Assembly: GCA_963753615.1 (NCBI GenBank)
Contig: CAVWCW010000002.1
Location: 124,001-188,000 of the forward strand
Source: CAVWCW01 sp963753615
Lineage (GTDB): Bacteria > Pseudomonadota > Gammaproteobacteria > Chromatiales > Chromatiaceae
Length of the DNA stretch: 64,000 bases
Reading direction: 5' to 3'
The translations under genes were made by a program, and so were the position numbers. The notes below the pieces were generated by a model that was given only the letters and a program-made list of their open reading frames with translations, did no database searches and was not told the origin of the DNA. Below are positions 11,361 to 19,316 of this stretch, piece by piece; position 1 is the stretch's first letter; every line of letters begins with the position of its first letter.

Positions 11361-12248
11361 ATGAGCGAAGATTTCGACATACCTTTTAAATCCAATATGG
11401 TGCCGAAGATCCTGGGCGAGGACGCCAAGATCCAGTTTCGCTGTCACAAGGGCGTTAGTTGCTTCAATGCCTGTTGCAAGAAAGCCGACATTCCCCTCAC
11501 ACCTTACGACGTGCTGCGGCTAAAGCGGCGGTTCGGCATCACCAGCGGCGAGTTCCTGAAGCAGCACACCGTCCCGTACGAGATGGACGCGGACAAGGTA
11601 CCCGGGATCAAGATGCGCACCGACGAAGAGGGCGCCTGCCTGTTCGTTACCGACGAAGGCTGCAGCGTCTATGAAGACCGGCCTGCCGCCTGCCGCTACT
11701 ATCCGGTCGGTCACCTCGCCGTAAAGCCGAAGGAGGAAAAGACCGAGCGCACCAGTTTTTTCCTGATCAAGGAAGCGCACTGCAAGGGCCATGAGGAGGA
11801 CCGCGAGATCAGCATCGGCGACTACCGCCAGGAGCAGGGAGTCGAAATCTTCGATGAGATGAACCGCGAGTGGTATCAAATCATGTTGAAGAAGAAGTCC
11901 GCCGGCCCAACGGTGGGAAAGCCGCCGGAAATGAGTCTGCAGCTGTTCTTCATGTGCTCCTATGACCTGGACCGCTTCCGCCGCTTCGTGCTCAGCGATG
12001 GGTTCAAGAACAGCTATCTGCTGGAGGACGAGGCCTATGCGGAGCTGGAGCGGGATGATGAAGCCCTGCTCAAATTCGGCTTCCGTCTGCTCAAGCAGGT
12101 GTTGTTTGGCGAGCTGAATATCCCGGAGCGCAAGGGGATCTGGGACAAGCGGTTCGAGGAGCGCAAAGAGGTGTTCGAGCTGCGGCGGCAAGCGGAGATC
12201 GCCCTCAAGCAGCAGGCCGAGGACGACAAGTACAAAGACGACGTCTGA
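11361..12248 (+). CDS. YkgJ-family cysteine-cluster (zinc/iron-chelating) protein
   Basis: Protein of 295 residues with the CxxxCC cluster of the YkgJ/UPF0153 family: FRCHKGVSCFNACC near the N-terminus, then GACLFVTDEGCSVYEDRPAACRYYP and a later HCKGHE, together enough cysteines to bind a metal or cluster. The C-terminal 80 residues are helical and charged. I start at the ATG at 11361, preceded by GGAGG; the frame is open further upstream but that stretch overlaps the aprA terminator. Function in this family is unknown. Its place between aprBA and qmo suggests a part in cluster or metal handling, which is inference. Confidence 0.8.
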   Translation: MSEDFDIPFKSNMVPKILGEDAKIQFRCHKGVSCFNACCKKADIPLTPYDVLRLKRRFGITSGEFLKQHTVPYEMDADKVPGIKMRTDEEGACLFVTDEGCSVYEDRPAACRYYPVGHLAVKPKEEKTERTSFFLIKEAHCKGHEEDREISIGDYRQEQGVEIFDEMNREWYQIMLKKKSAGPTVGKPPEMSLQLFFMCSYDLDRFRRFVLSDGFKNSYLLEDEAYAELERDDEALLKFGFRLLKQVLFGELNIPERKGIWDKRFEERKEVFELRRQAEIALKQQAEDDKYKDDV

Positions 12249-12273
12249 GCGGGCCGGGCCGCGGCCGTTGCAT

Positions 12274-12735
12274 TCAGAGGCGGTGCAGGGGGCTGAGTTC
12301 CGGCAGGTTCAGCAAAAGTTGGCGCAAGCGAGCGTCCTCGATCAGGCTCGGCAACCCCAGCAACAGGGGCTCTAATTCCGGGCGCTGCAGGCGCCGTGCT
12401 GCCTTGGCCAGGGGCAGCCACTTGCTCCGCAGCCTGGGCTTGGGGCGATCGGCATGGACCTCTTTTACTTCCAGCGCGAACACCAGCACCGAACGCCTGC
12501 GCCCCCCTTTGCCTTGGCGGTAGTCGCCGATGCTGGCGGTGGAGAGCGAGCCGCTCACCCCCGCTTTGCGGTAGGCGGCCAGGGCGGCGGTTTCCCGCGG
12601 TAGCCGGCGTTTGCGAACCCGCAGTTGGGGTAATTTCCAGCGCCTGCCGGAGCGGGACTTCAGCAGCAGGACTTGCACCCCGTCCGCGCCTTGGCGGAAA
12701 GGGAGGCTGGCAGCGTGTACCCGGTACTTGGCCAT
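12274..12735 (-). CDS. Degenerate Nudix-like protein
   Basis: A 153-residue protein starting MAKYRVHAASLPFRQG, which resembles small Nudix hydrolases of the DIPP/Ap4A type (substrate-side strand VLLLKSRSGRRWKLP). At the Nudix box the sequence reads LPRETAALAAYRKAGVSG. The leading glutamate and terminal AGV are kept, but the metal-binding REUxEE core is replaced by AYRKAG, so hydrolase activity is doubtful. The ATG at 12735 is chosen over upstream in-frame codons because the domain begins there. It ends 25 bases from the YkgJ gene (convergent) and follows the HHH gene by 53 bases. Confidence 0.6.
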   Translation of the reverse strand: MAKYRVHAASLPFRQGADGVQVLLLKSRSGRRWKLPQLRVRKRRLPRETAALAAYRKAGVSGSLSTASIGDYRQGKGGRRRSVLVFALEVKEVHADRPKPRLRSKWLPLAKAARRLQRPELEPLLLGLPSLIEDARLRQLLLNLPELSPLHRL

Positions 12736-12788
12736 GTCAGAGGCTCGGGGATCCTGTGGGAGTCTCGGGGGCGGCGGGCGCAGGCAGC

Positions 12789-13739
12789 TCAGGCCTCTTC
12801 TCCGTATTGGTCGCGATGCGCCGCGCGCGCCCCTTCGGGCCAATTATCGCGGAGGATGCGACCGCGGAAGGCGCCTAGGGCGGCGCTCACCCGTTCGATG
12901 TCTTCGTCGCTGAACTGGGCGATCTGACGGAAGCTGGTGATACCCATCGCTTTGAGTTGGCGCTCCAACACCGGGCCTACACCCTTGATTCGCTTCAGAT
13001 CGTCGTCCGACGCCGGGTCCTCGCCCGCGGTGCGGCGGGCGATTGCCTCCACCGCTGCCCGAGCCGAGGCCTGGGTGTCCGCCACATCGGCTTCGGGCTC
13101 GGCAACCGTCGGTACGGCGGGAGCGGTGGCTGCGGCTTCCAGCGCTGCGATGCGCTCCCGGCAGGCAGTCAGTTCGGCCTCGGTCGAGCCCAACTGCTCG
13201 GCTTGGGCCTGGTGCTCCGCAACCTCGATTTCCAGCTTGCGCGCCAGGGCCTTGGCCTCGGTTTCCGCGTCCGCCAGCCGCTCCCTGGCCTGATCGAGGG
13301 CCGCCGCGGTTGTCTTGGCCCGCTGTTCGGCTTCCTTGAGCTTGGCGGCCTGTTGCTTGGTCGCCTGCTCGGCCTTGCCGGTCGCGTCCCGTGCCGTTTT
13401 CAACTCTGCAGTCAGGGAGGCTTTCTCCTGCTCCAGCAGTTGGGCATTCCGTTCCGCCTTCGCAGCCTGCTCCGATGAGCCCCGCAGCGCCCGTTCGGCC
13501 TCATCCCGCTTCTTGTCGAGGCCGTCGGCGCGGGCCTCGGCTTCACCCTGCGCTTCCTGCGCTTCCGCCAACTGCAGTTGGCTGCGCTTGCGGCCTTCGT
13601 GTTCCTCATCGACCCGGCGTCGCCATACCGTCTCCAACTGTTCGCGCAACCTTGGGGCCCGCAGCAACCAGCCTATGACCCCGCCCAGCAGCGCCGCGAT
13701 CAGCAGAAAGATCAGGTTTTCGACAATCGCATACAGCAT
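12789..13739 (-). CDS. Membrane-anchored coiled-coil protein with C-terminal helix-hairpin-helix domain
   Basis: A 316-residue protein. Residues 1-26 form one membrane helix (IVENLIFLLIAALLGGVIGWLL). Residues of roughly 40-200 are a long Ala/Glu/Lys-rich coiled coil. The C-terminal 70 residues hold a helix-hairpin-helix unit, DDLKRIKGVGPVLERQLKAMGI, like those called predicted 5' nuclease or ribosomal L21-like HHH domains. It likely sits at the inner membrane with the HHH domain in the cytoplasm. It follows the BON-like gene by five bases and is cotranscribed with it. The specific role is unknown. Confidence 0.75.
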   Translation of the reverse strand: MLYAIVENLIFLLIAALLGGVIGWLLRAPRLREQLETVWRRRVDEEHEGRKRSQLQLAEAQEAQGEAEARADGLDKKRDEAERALRGSSEQAAKAERNAQLLEQEKASLTAELKTARDATGKAEQATKQQAAKLKEAEQRAKTTAAALDQARERLADAETEAKALARKLEIEVAEHQAQAEQLGSTEAELTACRERIAALEAAATAPAVPTVAEPEADVADTQASARAAVEAIARRTAGEDPASDDDLKRIKGVGPVLERQLKAMGITSFRQIAQFSDEDIERVSAALGAFRGRILRDNWPEGARAAHRDQYGEEA

Positions 13740-13744
13740 CTTGC

Positions 13745-15331
13745 TTACCTCTCCAGGCTGAAAAATTGGATCTGGCCGGGGCCGCTGGGCGCTACCGGGA
13801 CGTAGCTGAGCATGGGGGAAAACGGGCTCGCGAAGTCGGCCAGAAACAATTGCTGGCCGTCCACCCCCCGCTTGAGCAGGGCGCGGTAGGTGGCACCGGA
13901 GCGGTGGCGGGCATGCACCCGCCGCACCTGGGGTTTTACGGTCTCCGGGGCCCGGCCGGCGAGGCCGAGGCGCATGTCGGGGTAGCTCTTTAGCGTGTCG
14001 GCAATGCGGTCCATGGCGCGCTCGCCGGCGGGCCCGAAATGGCTGGTGGCGGTGCGGAAACGGAAGCTGGCGGCGACCAGATTCAGGTAGTCCGCCAGTT
14101 CCTGCGAACTGCGCGTGGCTAGCTGGAGGTCGAGGCGAACGTGGCGCGCGGCGGTGGAGTCGGGGAATTGCGCTTCGATGCGCTTCAAATCCGCTAGGCT
14201 GTTGACTTGGCCGCGCAGCCAGACCTGGTTGTGCTGCATCTCGAGGCGCAGGTCTTCAACCGCCGCCAGGTCTGGCCAGTCGATCAGCAGCGTGTCGGCG
14301 CTGAGTTCGGCGGAGGCCCGGGTGTCGCCGCCTGCCGCCGCAGCGGCCTGCTCGGGGGCGGGCTCCTGTTCGGACCCGGGCGGCCCGGCATCCGTCCCGT
14401 GGGACTCCGTCGCCGGAGTTAGCCGCTCTGAAGCATGGGGGGTTTCCGTCGGAGCGGCGGTGCCCTTCGCTTCAGCGACGGTGTTGGCGGCCGTGAGTTC
14501 CGCGTTCAGCTCGGCGGGTCCCGAAGCGGGTTCCTGCGCAGGTCCGACCGGCCCGGTATCCGCCGGGGCTTGGGGTCCAGCCGGCGGGGGGGCCGCGGTT
14601 ACCGGTTCGGCCGGCGCTTCTCGGTTCGAAATCGCTGGCCCCTGGGTGCCTGGCGGCAGGGTAGCTTGCGCTTCGCGTGCTGGGGCGACGGTCGCTGGAG
14701 CAGCCGTTTCTGGGGCGACAGGTTCGCCAGCGGGTGGCTCGCTGGCGGGGTCGGCGGTGTGCAACTCCGGGGGGGCATCGGCCACCGGGATTTCTGGCGG
14801 TTGCGTTGCAACCGCCGTTGGAGGCGGCGCCGGATCGGGCAGCGGGGTCGGGGCGGGTTCAGGGCTATCCCCGGATTGTCCGGGCTTGGTCGCAGCGGAG
14901 GGCTGGGCCCCGAAGTCGCTGGGTGGCGCCCCCCCCGAGCCGTCGCCAAAGGCCGCTGTCGAGGGTTCCGGAACTGGGGTCGCGGTGGTGCCTGCGGGCG
15001 TTCCCGCATCCGCGGCGGTGGCCCTGGTGCTGACCGTTCTTACTCCCCAAATCCGTTCGATCAAGCGGCGAGCCTGGCCGAGTTGGGCGGCCTCGGCTTG
15101 GCTCCCGACCAGCCAGGCGTCGCGCCCGTCGAAGCTAACTTCGAACGTGTCTGGGTCCAAGCCCCCGTTGCGCAAGGCCGCCCGGGAACGTTCGGTAAGG
15201 TCCTGCTGCGCGCGTTCTACCCAGTACAGCGGCGCCAGAATCAGCAACAGGAGCAGCAGCAGTCCGACCAGCAGCGCGTTGCGGGTCTCTTTGCCGCCTG
15301 CGGCCACGGAATTGGTTGCGTCTTTGCTCAT
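13745..15331 (-). CDS. Envelope protein with BON-like domains, Pro/Ala-rich linker and OmpA-like end
   Basis: A 528-residue protein with one N-terminal membrane helix (about residues 18-37). A BON-like domain follows (about 45-105, DAWLVGSQAEAAQLGQARRLIERIWGV). Then come about 230 residues of Pro/Ala/Glu/Thr-rich low complexity, a second BON-like segment (WPDLAAVEDLRLEM onward), and a C-terminal stretch with the pattern of an OmpA-like peptidoglycan-binding domain (FGPAGERAMDRIADTLKSYPDMRLGLAGR). The layout recalls BON/OmpA proteins that span the periplasm. It heads the operon with the HHH gene. No closer function can be assigned. Confidence 0.7.
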   Translation of the reverse strand: MSKDATNSVAAGGKETRNALLVGLLLLLLLILAPLYWVERAQQDLTERSRAALRNGGLDPDTFEVSFDGRDAWLVGSQAEAAQLGQARRLIERIWGVRTVSTRATAADAGTPAGTTATPVPEPSTAAFGDGSGGAPPSDFGAQPSAATKPGQSGDSPEPAPTPLPDPAPPPTAVATQPPEIPVADAPPELHTADPASEPPAGEPVAPETAAPATVAPAREAQATLPPGTQGPAISNREAPAEPVTAAPPPAGPQAPADTGPVGPAQEPASGPAELNAELTAANTVAEAKGTAAPTETPHASERLTPATESHGTDAGPPGSEQEPAPEQAAAAAGGDTRASAELSADTLLIDWPDLAAVEDLRLEMQHNQVWLRGQVNSLADLKRIEAQFPDSTAARHVRLDLQLATRSSQELADYLNLVAASFRFRTATSHFGPAGERAMDRIADTLKSYPDMRLGLAGRAPETVKPQVRRVHARHRSGATYRALLKRGVDGQQLFLADFASPFSPMLSYVPVAPSGPGQIQFFSLER

Positions 15332-15434
15332 GCGACGGCTCTCCGGTGTCCTGAATCCAGGGTCTCTAATCGACGCCCCGATGGATATCGATTATTCCAC
15401 AATAGCGCGGTGGCCTGAAGCGCTGACTCAAGGG

Positions 15435-15470
15435 CAAAAAAAAGCGCCCCGCGGGTACCGCGGAGCGCTT
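15435..15470 (-). terminator. Terminator of the qmoAB-hdrCB operon
   Basis: On the minus strand a GC-rich hairpin (arms 15442-15454 and 15458-15470, one mismatch) is followed by a run of eight T residues (the A-run at 15436-15443 on the plus strand). It lies just after the hdrB stop and fits an intrinsic terminator for the leftward operon. Confidence 0.85.
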
Positions 15471-15510
15471 CAGCCACCTTTGAGGTGAGGAGCTACAGAG
15501 GAGCGACGGT

Positions 15511-16410
15511 TTATTTGCCGGCCAGCTGCTCCAGCTGTTTGGCGGGGATGACCTGGCCGTCCAGGGCAGCTTCCTTGGCGGAGCGGCCGAAGGCGACGCT
15601 CATCAGGGTCGAGTAGTAGACCACCGGCATCTTGAACTTGGTATTGTAGGTGGCGTTGATCTGGTCTTGGTAGACCTCGACGTTCATCTGGCACACCGGG
15701 CAAGGGGTGACGATCATGTCGGCGCCGTTGTCGTAGGCCGACTCCAGGATACCCTTGATCATCTCCTGGGACTTCTCCGGCTCGGAGAAGGCCAGGGCGC
15801 CGCCGCAGCATTGCACCTTCTTCTCGTAGGTCGGGATCGAATCACCGCCCAGGGTGTCCACCAGCTTGTCCAGGTAGAGCGGATTCTCGAACGATTCGCC
15901 GGCGATGCCGAACGGCCGATTGGTCTGGCAGCCCACGTAGCCGGCGATCTTGATGCCTTCGAGGGGCTTCTTGACCTTCTCGCCGATCGCCTCGTAGCCG
16001 ATATCCTGGATCAGGACCTCGGCCATGTGCTTGATCGGGGTCTCGTTCTTGAGCTTGAGGCCGGCCTCGGCCAGGGCCTGGTTGGCCTCGGCCATCAGAC
16101 TGTCGTCTTCCTCCAGGCGCTCGGCGGTCTCCCGGGTGGCGAGCCAGCAGGCGGCGCAGGTGGCTACGATCTCCTGGCCCGGATTGTGCTCTTCCGAGAG
16201 GGCGATATTGCGTGCCGACAGGGCCAGGCGGGGCAGTTCTCCACCGCCGGCATAGCCGATGGAAGCGGAGCAGCAGTTCCAGTCCGGGATGTCATTGAGC
16301 TGGATGTCCAGCTCGTCGCACATGGTCTGCACCGAGATCAGGTAATTGGAGGACGAGGCACCCTTCTGCGAGGAGCACCCGGGATAAAAGGAATATTCAC
16401 GTTTAGCCAT
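15511..16410 (-). CDS. hdrB: Heterodisulfide reductase subunit B-like protein
   Basis: CCG-domain protein of 299 residues, related to HdrB, the subunit that binds noncubane 4Fe-4S clusters and performs disulfide or quinone-linked chemistry. Two full CCG motifs are present: C12, C46-C47, C85/C88 and C161, C201-C202, C237/C240. It is last in qmoA-qmoB-hdrC-hdrB and starts 12 bases after hdrC. In organisms lacking the membrane subunit QmoC, HdrB and HdrC are thought to replace it; QmoC is itself a fusion of an HdrC-like part and a cytochrome b-like membrane part. No membrane helix is visible here. Confidence 0.92.
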   Translation of the reverse strand: MAKREYSFYPGCSSQKGASSSNYLISVQTMCDELDIQLNDIPDWNCCSASIGYAGGGELPRLALSARNIALSEEHNPGQEIVATCAACWLATRETAERLEEDDSLMAEANQALAEAGLKLKNETPIKHMAEVLIQDIGYEAIGEKVKKPLEGIKIAGYVGCQTNRPFGIAGESFENPLYLDKLVDTLGGDSIPTYEKKVQCCGGALAFSEPEKSQEMIKGILESAYDNGADMIVTPCPVCQMNVEVYQDQINATYNTKFKMPVVYYSTLMSVAFGRSAKEAALDGQVIPAKQLEQLAGK

Positions 16411-16422
16411 TGGGATATCTCC

Positions 16423-17049
16423 TCACTGCCCGTGCTTGGCGATACGGGCGTCTTCCAGTTCCTGGGCCTTCTGGATCATCTTCTTGAAGCCGTTCAGGTC
16501 CTTGACCCCGTGGCCGCCGAGGATTTCCATCGGGCTCATGCGCTTGGTCTTCATCATGCCGAGGCCGATGTCCTTCATCTTCAGGGCGGTCTTCACGCCT
16601 TCGCCGACGCCGTTCATGAAGTACAGGCTGACGCCGAGCTTGAGTTCGTTGACCCGTCCCTTTTTCAGCAGGTTCTCCCAGAACAGCTCGGCGAACTTCT
16701 GGGTCGGCTGGTTCTGCGGCACCAGGCCGAGGCGTTTCGCATAGTGGGCCAGCCCGTGCATGATGTGGGTGATGGGCAGCCCCCGCGGGCAGCGGGCGAT
16801 GCAGTTGTAGCAGGACGTGCACATCCACATCGACTCAGAGGTAAGCACCGCTTCGCGTTTACCGGCCCGGATCATCATGAAGATTTCCTGCGGCGGGTGG
16901 TCCCAGAACTTGCCCAGCGGGCAGGAACCGGAGCACACGCCGCACTGCATGCACATCTTTACCCAGTCGCCTTCTTCCACGTTCGCCTCAACCTCCTTCA
17001 GGAAGCTGTTGCGGTATTTCTCGATCATTGCGGTATTGAGATCACTCAT
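16423..17049 (-). CDS. hdrC: Heterodisulfide reductase subunit C-like ferredoxin protein
   Basis: A 208-residue protein with two classical 4Fe-4S motifs, C33/C36/C39/C43 (CMQCGVCSGSC) and C77/C80/C83/C87 (CTSCYNCIARC), within the all-helical HdrC fold. It should carry electrons between QmoA/QmoB and HdrB. It lies 13 bases after qmoB and 12 bases before hdrB, all in one transcript. No transmembrane segment is evident, so attachment of the complex to the quinone pool is not explained by the genes seen. Confidence 0.92.
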   Translation of the reverse strand: MSDLNTAMIEKYRNSFLKEVEANVEEGDWVKMCMQCGVCSGSCPLGKFWDHPPQEIFMMIRAGKREAVLTSESMWMCTSCYNCIARCPRGLPITHIMHGLAHYAKRLGLVPQNQPTQKFAELFWENLLKKGRVNELKLGVSLYFMNGVGEGVKTALKMKDIGLGMMKTKRMSPMEILGGHGVKDLNGFKKMIQKAQELEDARIAKHGQ

Positions 17050-17062
17050 TGGTCGAGGCCTC

Positions 17063-19312
17063 CTAGAACTTGAAGGGGCTCAGGCCGATCTTCTCGACGG
17101 TGGCCGCCATGTCGTTGATCAGCTTGGGCGCGCGTTCGATATCGGTGATGGCCACCTCGTAGACCTCGACCCGCTCGGGTTCGAGGTTGAGCGACTCCAG
17201 GGTATCGCCGACCTTGCTCAAGCGCTCGGCTGCTATCTTGGAGCCGCGCACGAAGTGGCACTGGTAGTCGTCGTCGCGGCGGCAGCCCATCAGCACGATG
17301 CCGTCGTAGCCGCTATTCAGCGCGTCGGTAACCCAGGACAGGCTGACCGAGCCTAGGCAGCGCACTGGAATGACCCGGGCCCAGGGGTTGATCTCGACGC
17401 CGCTCATACCGGCCTGGTCCAGCGCCGGATAGGCGTCGTTCTCGCAGGCCAATACCAGGATACGCGGTTTCTCGTCCCATTCCTCAGGGATCTCCACGTT
17501 CTTGATCTGCTGGTTGACGGTCTCCACCGAGTAGTTCTCGAACGAGATCACGCGCACCGGGCAGGCGCCCATGCAGGTGCCGCAGCGGCGACAGCGGGAC
17601 TCGTTGAACACCGGGTAGCGTTTCTCGTCCTCATTGATGGCGCCGAACGGGCATTCCACGGTGCAGCGTTTGCACTGGGTGCAGCCTTCCTTACGGAACT
17701 GCGGGTAGGAGAGGTCGCCGACCCGGGGATGGGCTGCGGAACCCTGGCCGGCGTTGATCGCGGCCTGAATCGCCTTCATGGTGCCGCCGGTGGCGTCGTC
17801 TTTGGCCTGCTGGATGTCCATTGGCCTGCGCACCGGGCCCACCGCATAGATGCCGGTGCGACGGGTCTCGTAGGGGAAGCAAATGAAGTGCGAGTCGGTG
17901 AACCCGTGCTTCAGGTGTGGCAGGTCGGTGCCCTGGCGGTAGTCCAGGTTGAGAATCGAGGGCGGGGCCACTTCCAGTGCAGCCTGAGCGGCAGCCTTGG
18001 TCTCTTCGTCCTCGGCCTCGTCCACCATCAGCTGGGCGTAGGGGTCGGGGCCGGAGTTGGCGACCATGCCGGTGGCCAGCACGACCAAGTCGCATTCCAT
18101 GCTGGTGTCCTCGTCCAGGATCAGGTCCTTGAACTTGACCTCCAGGTTGGCGCCCGGTACCACTTCGGTGACCTGGCCCTTGGAGAAGGTGACCATCTTT
18201 TCCTGGCCGGCGCGGTAGAAGTCCTCGCCCGCGGCGCCCGGGGTGCGCAGGTCGCTGAACAATACGGTGGTATCGCAGTCCGGGTTCTGATCCTTGAAAT
18301 AGATCGCCTGCTTGATCGAGGTGGTGCAGCAGAAGCCCGAGCAGTAGGGCAGGTGGTTCTCCTGCTTCGAGCGCTGACCGGCGCACTGCACGAAGGCCAC
18401 CGACTTGACCTCCTTGCCGTCGGAGGGGCGCTTGATCGCGCCGCCGTCGGCCTCTTTGGCCAGCTTCTCGAGCTCCAGGTTGGTGACCACATCGGGGCTC
18501 TTGCCGTAGGCGAATTCCGGCAGCTGGTTGGCGTCGTACGGGACGAAGCCCGAGGCCTGGACGATGGCGCCGAAATTCTCGGTGCTGGTGGCGCCGGACT
18601 CGGTGGTGATGTCGGCGCTGAAGCGGCCCGGGGCCCCGGTGGTGCGGGTCAGGGTGCTATTGAGGTGCACGGTGATCAGGTCGCTGTCTTCTACTTGCTT
18701 GATCAGCGCCTCGATTTCGGTGTCGGCTGGTTCGGCGTAGGGCGCCCGGTAGGGGGTGCGCTTGTATAGCTGGGCTACATGGCCGCCCAGCGCCCCGGTC
18801 TTTTCGACCAGATGCACCGCGAAGCCGGTGGCCGCACTTTCGATGGCCGCGGTCAGGCCGGTTACGCCGCCGCCGACTACCAGGATGGCTTTGACCAATT
18901 CCTGCTCGCCGCTGGGGGTGGGTTTGGTCATCGACCTGAGTTCGGCGCAGGCCATGCGGATGTAATCGTCCGCCATCTCCTGCGTGGTTTCCTTGTTCTC
19001 GTCGGTGTCCGGGCGCACCCAGATCACACCCTCGCGCAGGTTGGCTCGGGTCAGGGCCACGTCGGTGAAGTTGAAGGCCTCCATCTTGGAGCGCCTCGAG
19101 CAGGCGGCGATCATCACGTGGGTGAGGCCGTCGTTGGCGATGTCGTCACGGATCATCTGCACGCCTTCCTTGCTGCACAGCATCTCGTTCTGCTTACACG
19201 ACTGCATCTTGCCGTCGCGGCTGGCGGTGGTCTCCAACTGCCCGGAATCCAGGCGCTCGCCGATGCCGCAGCCGGTGCAGATATAGCCAGCGAATTTCTT
19301 GTCGTCTGCCAC
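17063..19312 (-). CDS. qmoB: Quinone-interacting membrane-bound oxidoreductase, subunit B (HdrA-like)
   Basis: QmoB couples AprBA with the quinone pool. Protein of 749 residues from a GTG at 19312, chosen because GGAGG stands nine bases upstream and qmoA stops just before; the frame is open further but lacks a site. The N-terminal cysteine-rich ICTGCGIGE region comes first, then an HdrA-type FAD fold (ILVVGGGVTGLTAA). Two 4Fe-4S motifs follow (CTQCKRCTVEC, CRRCGTCMGAC), and last an MvhD-like domain (RCLGSVSLSWVTDAL with MGCRRDDDYQCHF). This domain order is diagnostic for QmoB. Confidence 0.95.
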   Translation of the reverse strand: MADDKKFAGYICTGCGIGERLDSGQLETTASRDGKMQSCKQNEMLCSKEGVQMIRDDIANDGLTHVMIAACSRRSKMEAFNFTDVALTRANLREGVIWVRPDTDENKETTQEMADDYIRMACAELRSMTKPTPSGEQELVKAILVVGGGVTGLTAAIESAATGFAVHLVEKTGALGGHVAQLYKRTPYRAPYAEPADTEIEALIKQVEDSDLITVHLNSTLTRTTGAPGRFSADITTESGATSTENFGAIVQASGFVPYDANQLPEFAYGKSPDVVTNLELEKLAKEADGGAIKRPSDGKEVKSVAFVQCAGQRSKQENHLPYCSGFCCTTSIKQAIYFKDQNPDCDTTVLFSDLRTPGAAGEDFYRAGQEKMVTFSKGQVTEVVPGANLEVKFKDLILDEDTSMECDLVVLATGMVANSGPDPYAQLMVDEAEDEETKAAAQAALEVAPPSILNLDYRQGTDLPHLKHGFTDSHFICFPYETRRTGIYAVGPVRRPMDIQQAKDDATGGTMKAIQAAINAGQGSAAHPRVGDLSYPQFRKEGCTQCKRCTVECPFGAINEDEKRYPVFNESRCRRCGTCMGACPVRVISFENYSVETVNQQIKNVEIPEEWDEKPRILVLACENDAYPALDQAGMSGVEINPWARVIPVRCLGSVSLSWVTDALNSGYDGIVLMGCRRDDDYQCHFVRGSKIAAERLSKVGDTLESLNLEPERVEVYEVAITDIERAPKLINDMAATVEKIGLSPFKF

Positions 19313-19316
19313 TGTA

